A stretch of 6,980 nucleotides of DNA from Chitinophagaceae bacterium (lineage in GTDB: Bacteria > Bacteroidota > Bacteroidia > Chitinophagales > Chitinophagaceae). The stretch lies in contig JAHEZB010000106.1 in the NCBI GenBank assembly GCA_023251285.1, positions 1 to 6,980 on the forward strand, in the 5' to 3' direction. The translations under genes and the position numbers were made by a program. The stretch's first letter is position 1, and every line of letters begins with the position of its first letter. The notes under the pieces were generated by a model, which did not search any database, was not told the origin of the DNA, and saw nothing but the letters and a program-made list of their open reading frames with translations. Shown here piece after piece: positions 5,618 through 6,980 of this stretch.

Positions 5618-6889
5618 ATGGCAACTACCACCACTGCAAAGAGAAACTACTACATCGTCTTCCTGATCATGCTCACTTTTTTCGTGATCTCATTTCTTAC
5701 AAACATCATCGGCGCTTTGATTCCTGATATCAAATCCGGCTTTCATCTCAGCCTTACGGAAGTGGCGATTTTGCCATTTGCATTTTTTATTGCTTATGGT
5801 GTCATGTCAATTCCTTCCGGAATTATGAATGAAAAGTATAAAGAAAAAAAGATCATGGTGGCGGCGTTTGTGGTTTCCTTTGTGGGTTCGCTGCTGCTGG
5901 TTTTATTTCCTAATTATTCCAGTTACATCATTTCGTTATTTTTGATTGGTTGCGGCATGGCGATGCTGCAGGTGGTGATCAATCCGTTGCTGCGCACTTC
6001 TGGCGGAGAAGAGAATTATGCATTTAATTCTGTATTGGCTCAATTGATTTTTGGCGCCGCTTCATTCATCAGTCCGCTCGTATATTCTTACTTAGTGGTG
6101 AATCTTGCGAACAAAGGGGATATTGATCCGGTTCAAAGGATCTTTACTTCTGTTGTTCCGCAAAACCTTCCATGGATTTCATTGTATTGGGTATTCGCAG
6201 CAGTCAGCCTGATCATGTTTGTGGTTATTTTAATCTCGCGTTTTCCAAAAGTAATTCTCAGTAAAGATGAGAAAGCGGGTGCTTTAAAAGTGCACTTGGA
6301 TCTTTTACGAAATCCAATCGTTATTTTATTTTTTATTGCGATGTTTTGTTATGTCGGAACAGAGCAAGGCACGGCGAACTGGATCTCTCAATTTCTTTAT
6401 GTATACCATCATTATGATCCACAAACCACAGGAGCCAGTGCTGTAGCATATTTCTGGGGGTTGATGACGGCAGGTGGCGTACTTGGATTATTTTTATTAA
6501 AGATCATGGACAGTGCGAAAGTCCTCATCGCATTTACTATTTTAGCAATCATTACTTTAAGCATCGGATTGTTTACAGGCAGCGATCGGGTTGCGTTATA
6601 TGCATTTCCAACCGTTGGTTTTTTTGCCTCAGTAATGTATCCGATCATTTTTTCTTTAGCACTAAATTCTCTGGAAGAACATCACGGCGCATTCTCAGGA
6701 ATCTTGCTGACAGGAATAATTGGTGGCGCAGTAATTCCTTTGATCATTGGCGCAATTGGCGATCATTTTGGATTGCGCACCGGAATGTTCTTTTTGTACA
6801 TCACGCTTGGATATATTTTAAGCGTGGGCTTTTGGGCAAAACCGATCATTAAAAATAAAACGATTCAGATGAAGAAGGTTGAAGGTTGA
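5618..6889 (+). CDS. Sugar MFS transporter, FucP/NagP-like (FHS family) proton symporter
   Basis: 423 aa, an inner-membrane permease with about 12 predicted helices, roughly at 11-33, 47-66, 78-97, 103-122, 138-160, 187-207, 233-251, 275-293, 301-319, 326-347, 358-381 and 388-407; a cytoplasmic linker lies at about 208-232. Features typical of the fucose/glucose/N-acetylglucosamine:H+ symporter family include SIPSGIMNEKYKEKK in the loop after helix 2, GCGMAMLQVVINPLLR on helix 4, VGTEQGTANW at about 246-255, MYPIIFSLAL (340-349) and GGAVIPLIIGAIGD (369-382). The family imports monosaccharides; members in Bacteroidota amino-sugar clusters carry GlcNAc or GlcN, but the substrate cannot be fixed here. 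The N-terminal MATTTTAKRN tail is soluble. The start is the ATG just after the tandem repeats. The 3' end merges into AAGGTTGAA repeats that encode KKVEG. A kinase-like gene begins 60 nt downstream, consistent with an import-phosphorylation pair. Confidence 0.9.
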   Translation: MATTTTAKRNYYIVFLIMLTFFVISFLTNIIGALIPDIKSGFHLSLTEVAILPFAFFIAYGVMSIPSGIMNEKYKEKKIMVAAFVVSFVGSLLLVLFPNYSSYIISLFLIGCGMAMLQVVINPLLRTSGGEENYAFNSVLAQLIFGAASFISPLVYSYLVVNLANKGDIDPVQRIFTSVVPQNLPWISLYWVFAAVSLIMFVVILISRFPKVILSKDEKAGALKVHLDLLRNPIVILFFIAMFCYVGTEQGTANWISQFLYVYHHYDPQTTGASAVAYFWGLMTAGGVLGLFLLKIMDSAKVLIAFTILAIITLSIGLFTGSDRVALYAFPTVGFFASVMYPIIFSLALNSLEEHHGAFSGILLTGIIGGAVIPLIIGAIGDHFGLRTGMFFLYITLGYILSVGFWAKPIIKNKTIQMKKVEG

Positions 6890-6897
6890 ATCTGCAA

Positions 6898-6931
6898 GGT
6901 TGAAAGTTTAAAGTTTCAACCCTTAATTTTT
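6898..6931 (+). terminator. Palindrome with following T-run between transporter and next gene
   Basis: GGTTGAAA (6898-6905) and TTTCAACC (6914-6921) are exact inverted repeats, with TTTAAA in the loop making the whole site nearly symmetric. A T-tract (6927-6931) follows after five bases. The stem is AT-rich, so as an intrinsic terminator it is weak. It could instead be a dimeric regulator site for the gene starting at 6950, or an accidental product of the local AAGGTTGAA repeats. Confidence 0.35.
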
Positions 6932-6949
6932 AATTCTTAAATAAAAACG

Positions 6950-6980
6950 ATGTCCAGAAAAATCATTGGTATTGATCTCG
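6950..6980 (+). CDS. N-terminus of an ASKHA-fold protein, probably a ROK-family sugar kinase (cut by window edge)
   Basis: ATG at 6950 opens a frame reading MSRKIIGIDL to the window edge. The 'IIGIDL' strand is the phosphate-1 start of the actin-like ATPase fold, seen in ROK sugar kinases (usually continuing GGT), in FGGY kinases and in DnaK (GTT). Only ten residues are visible, so the family is decided mainly by context: directly after a monosaccharide permease and near a glycosidase, a hexose, GlcN or GlcNAc kinase of the ROK family is the best guess. DnaK cannot be excluded from this fragment. Confidence 0.55.
   Translation, partial: MSRKIIGIDL

Overview
The window looks like a low-G+C Bacteroidota chromosome, probably Chitinophagaceae or Sphingobacteria-like. 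The reasons are the AT-rich spacers, the lack of clear Shine-Dalgarno sequences before the starts, the protein families present (a GH2 with a signal peptide ending in a Ser-Phe-Ser/Gln junction, and an FHS-type sugar transporter) and the type of small Y1 transposase. All real genes are on the + strand. The genus assignment is inference.

Layout: (1) 1-249, the C-terminal end of a protein cut by the window edge, possibly a polysaccharide deacetylase-type protein. (2) 250-585, a spacer with a 106-bp palindromic repeat element (259-364) and the leader of the next gene. (3) 586-3204, a secreted GH2 enzyme of 872 aa with the exo-beta-D-glucosaminidase hallmarks: Asp in an S-D-x-x-P motif as acid/base and Glu in FNTET as nucleophile. 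(4) 3220-3781, a compact IS200/RAYT-like element carrying a 146-aa HUH/Y1 transposase between nested inverted repeats. (5) 3734-4332, a repeat field without genes: two diverged tandem copies of a ~294-bp unit containing two transposase-less derivatives of the same element. (6) 4356-5312, a nitrilase-superfamily C-N hydrolase with an intact Glu-Lys-Cys triad. (7) 5313-5617, a spacer with two consecutive 21-bp tandem duplications and small palindromes. (8) 5618-6889, a 12-TM FucP/NagP-type sugar:H+ symporter. (9) 6950-6980, the first codons of an ASKHA-fold protein, probably a ROK sugar kinase.

Putting the genes together (inference): a secreted exo-acting GH2 releases a monosaccharide, plausibly glucosamine from chitosan-like or deacetylated amino-sugar glycans. 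The FHS permease imports it and a ROK kinase would phosphorylate it. The nitrilase-family amidase could act on an amide of the same substrate or on something unrelated. No SusC/SusD pair is visible here.

The most unusual part is the mobile repeat family. One transposase-bearing copy and three transposase-less copies lie within about 4.1 kb, all between genes. They share AACCTTAGTA outer ends and CAACCTTATTACCTTATTTT-like inner arms. Three of them share a left-end hairpin with one compensatory base change. This resembles a REP/RAYT system in a Bacteroidota genome.
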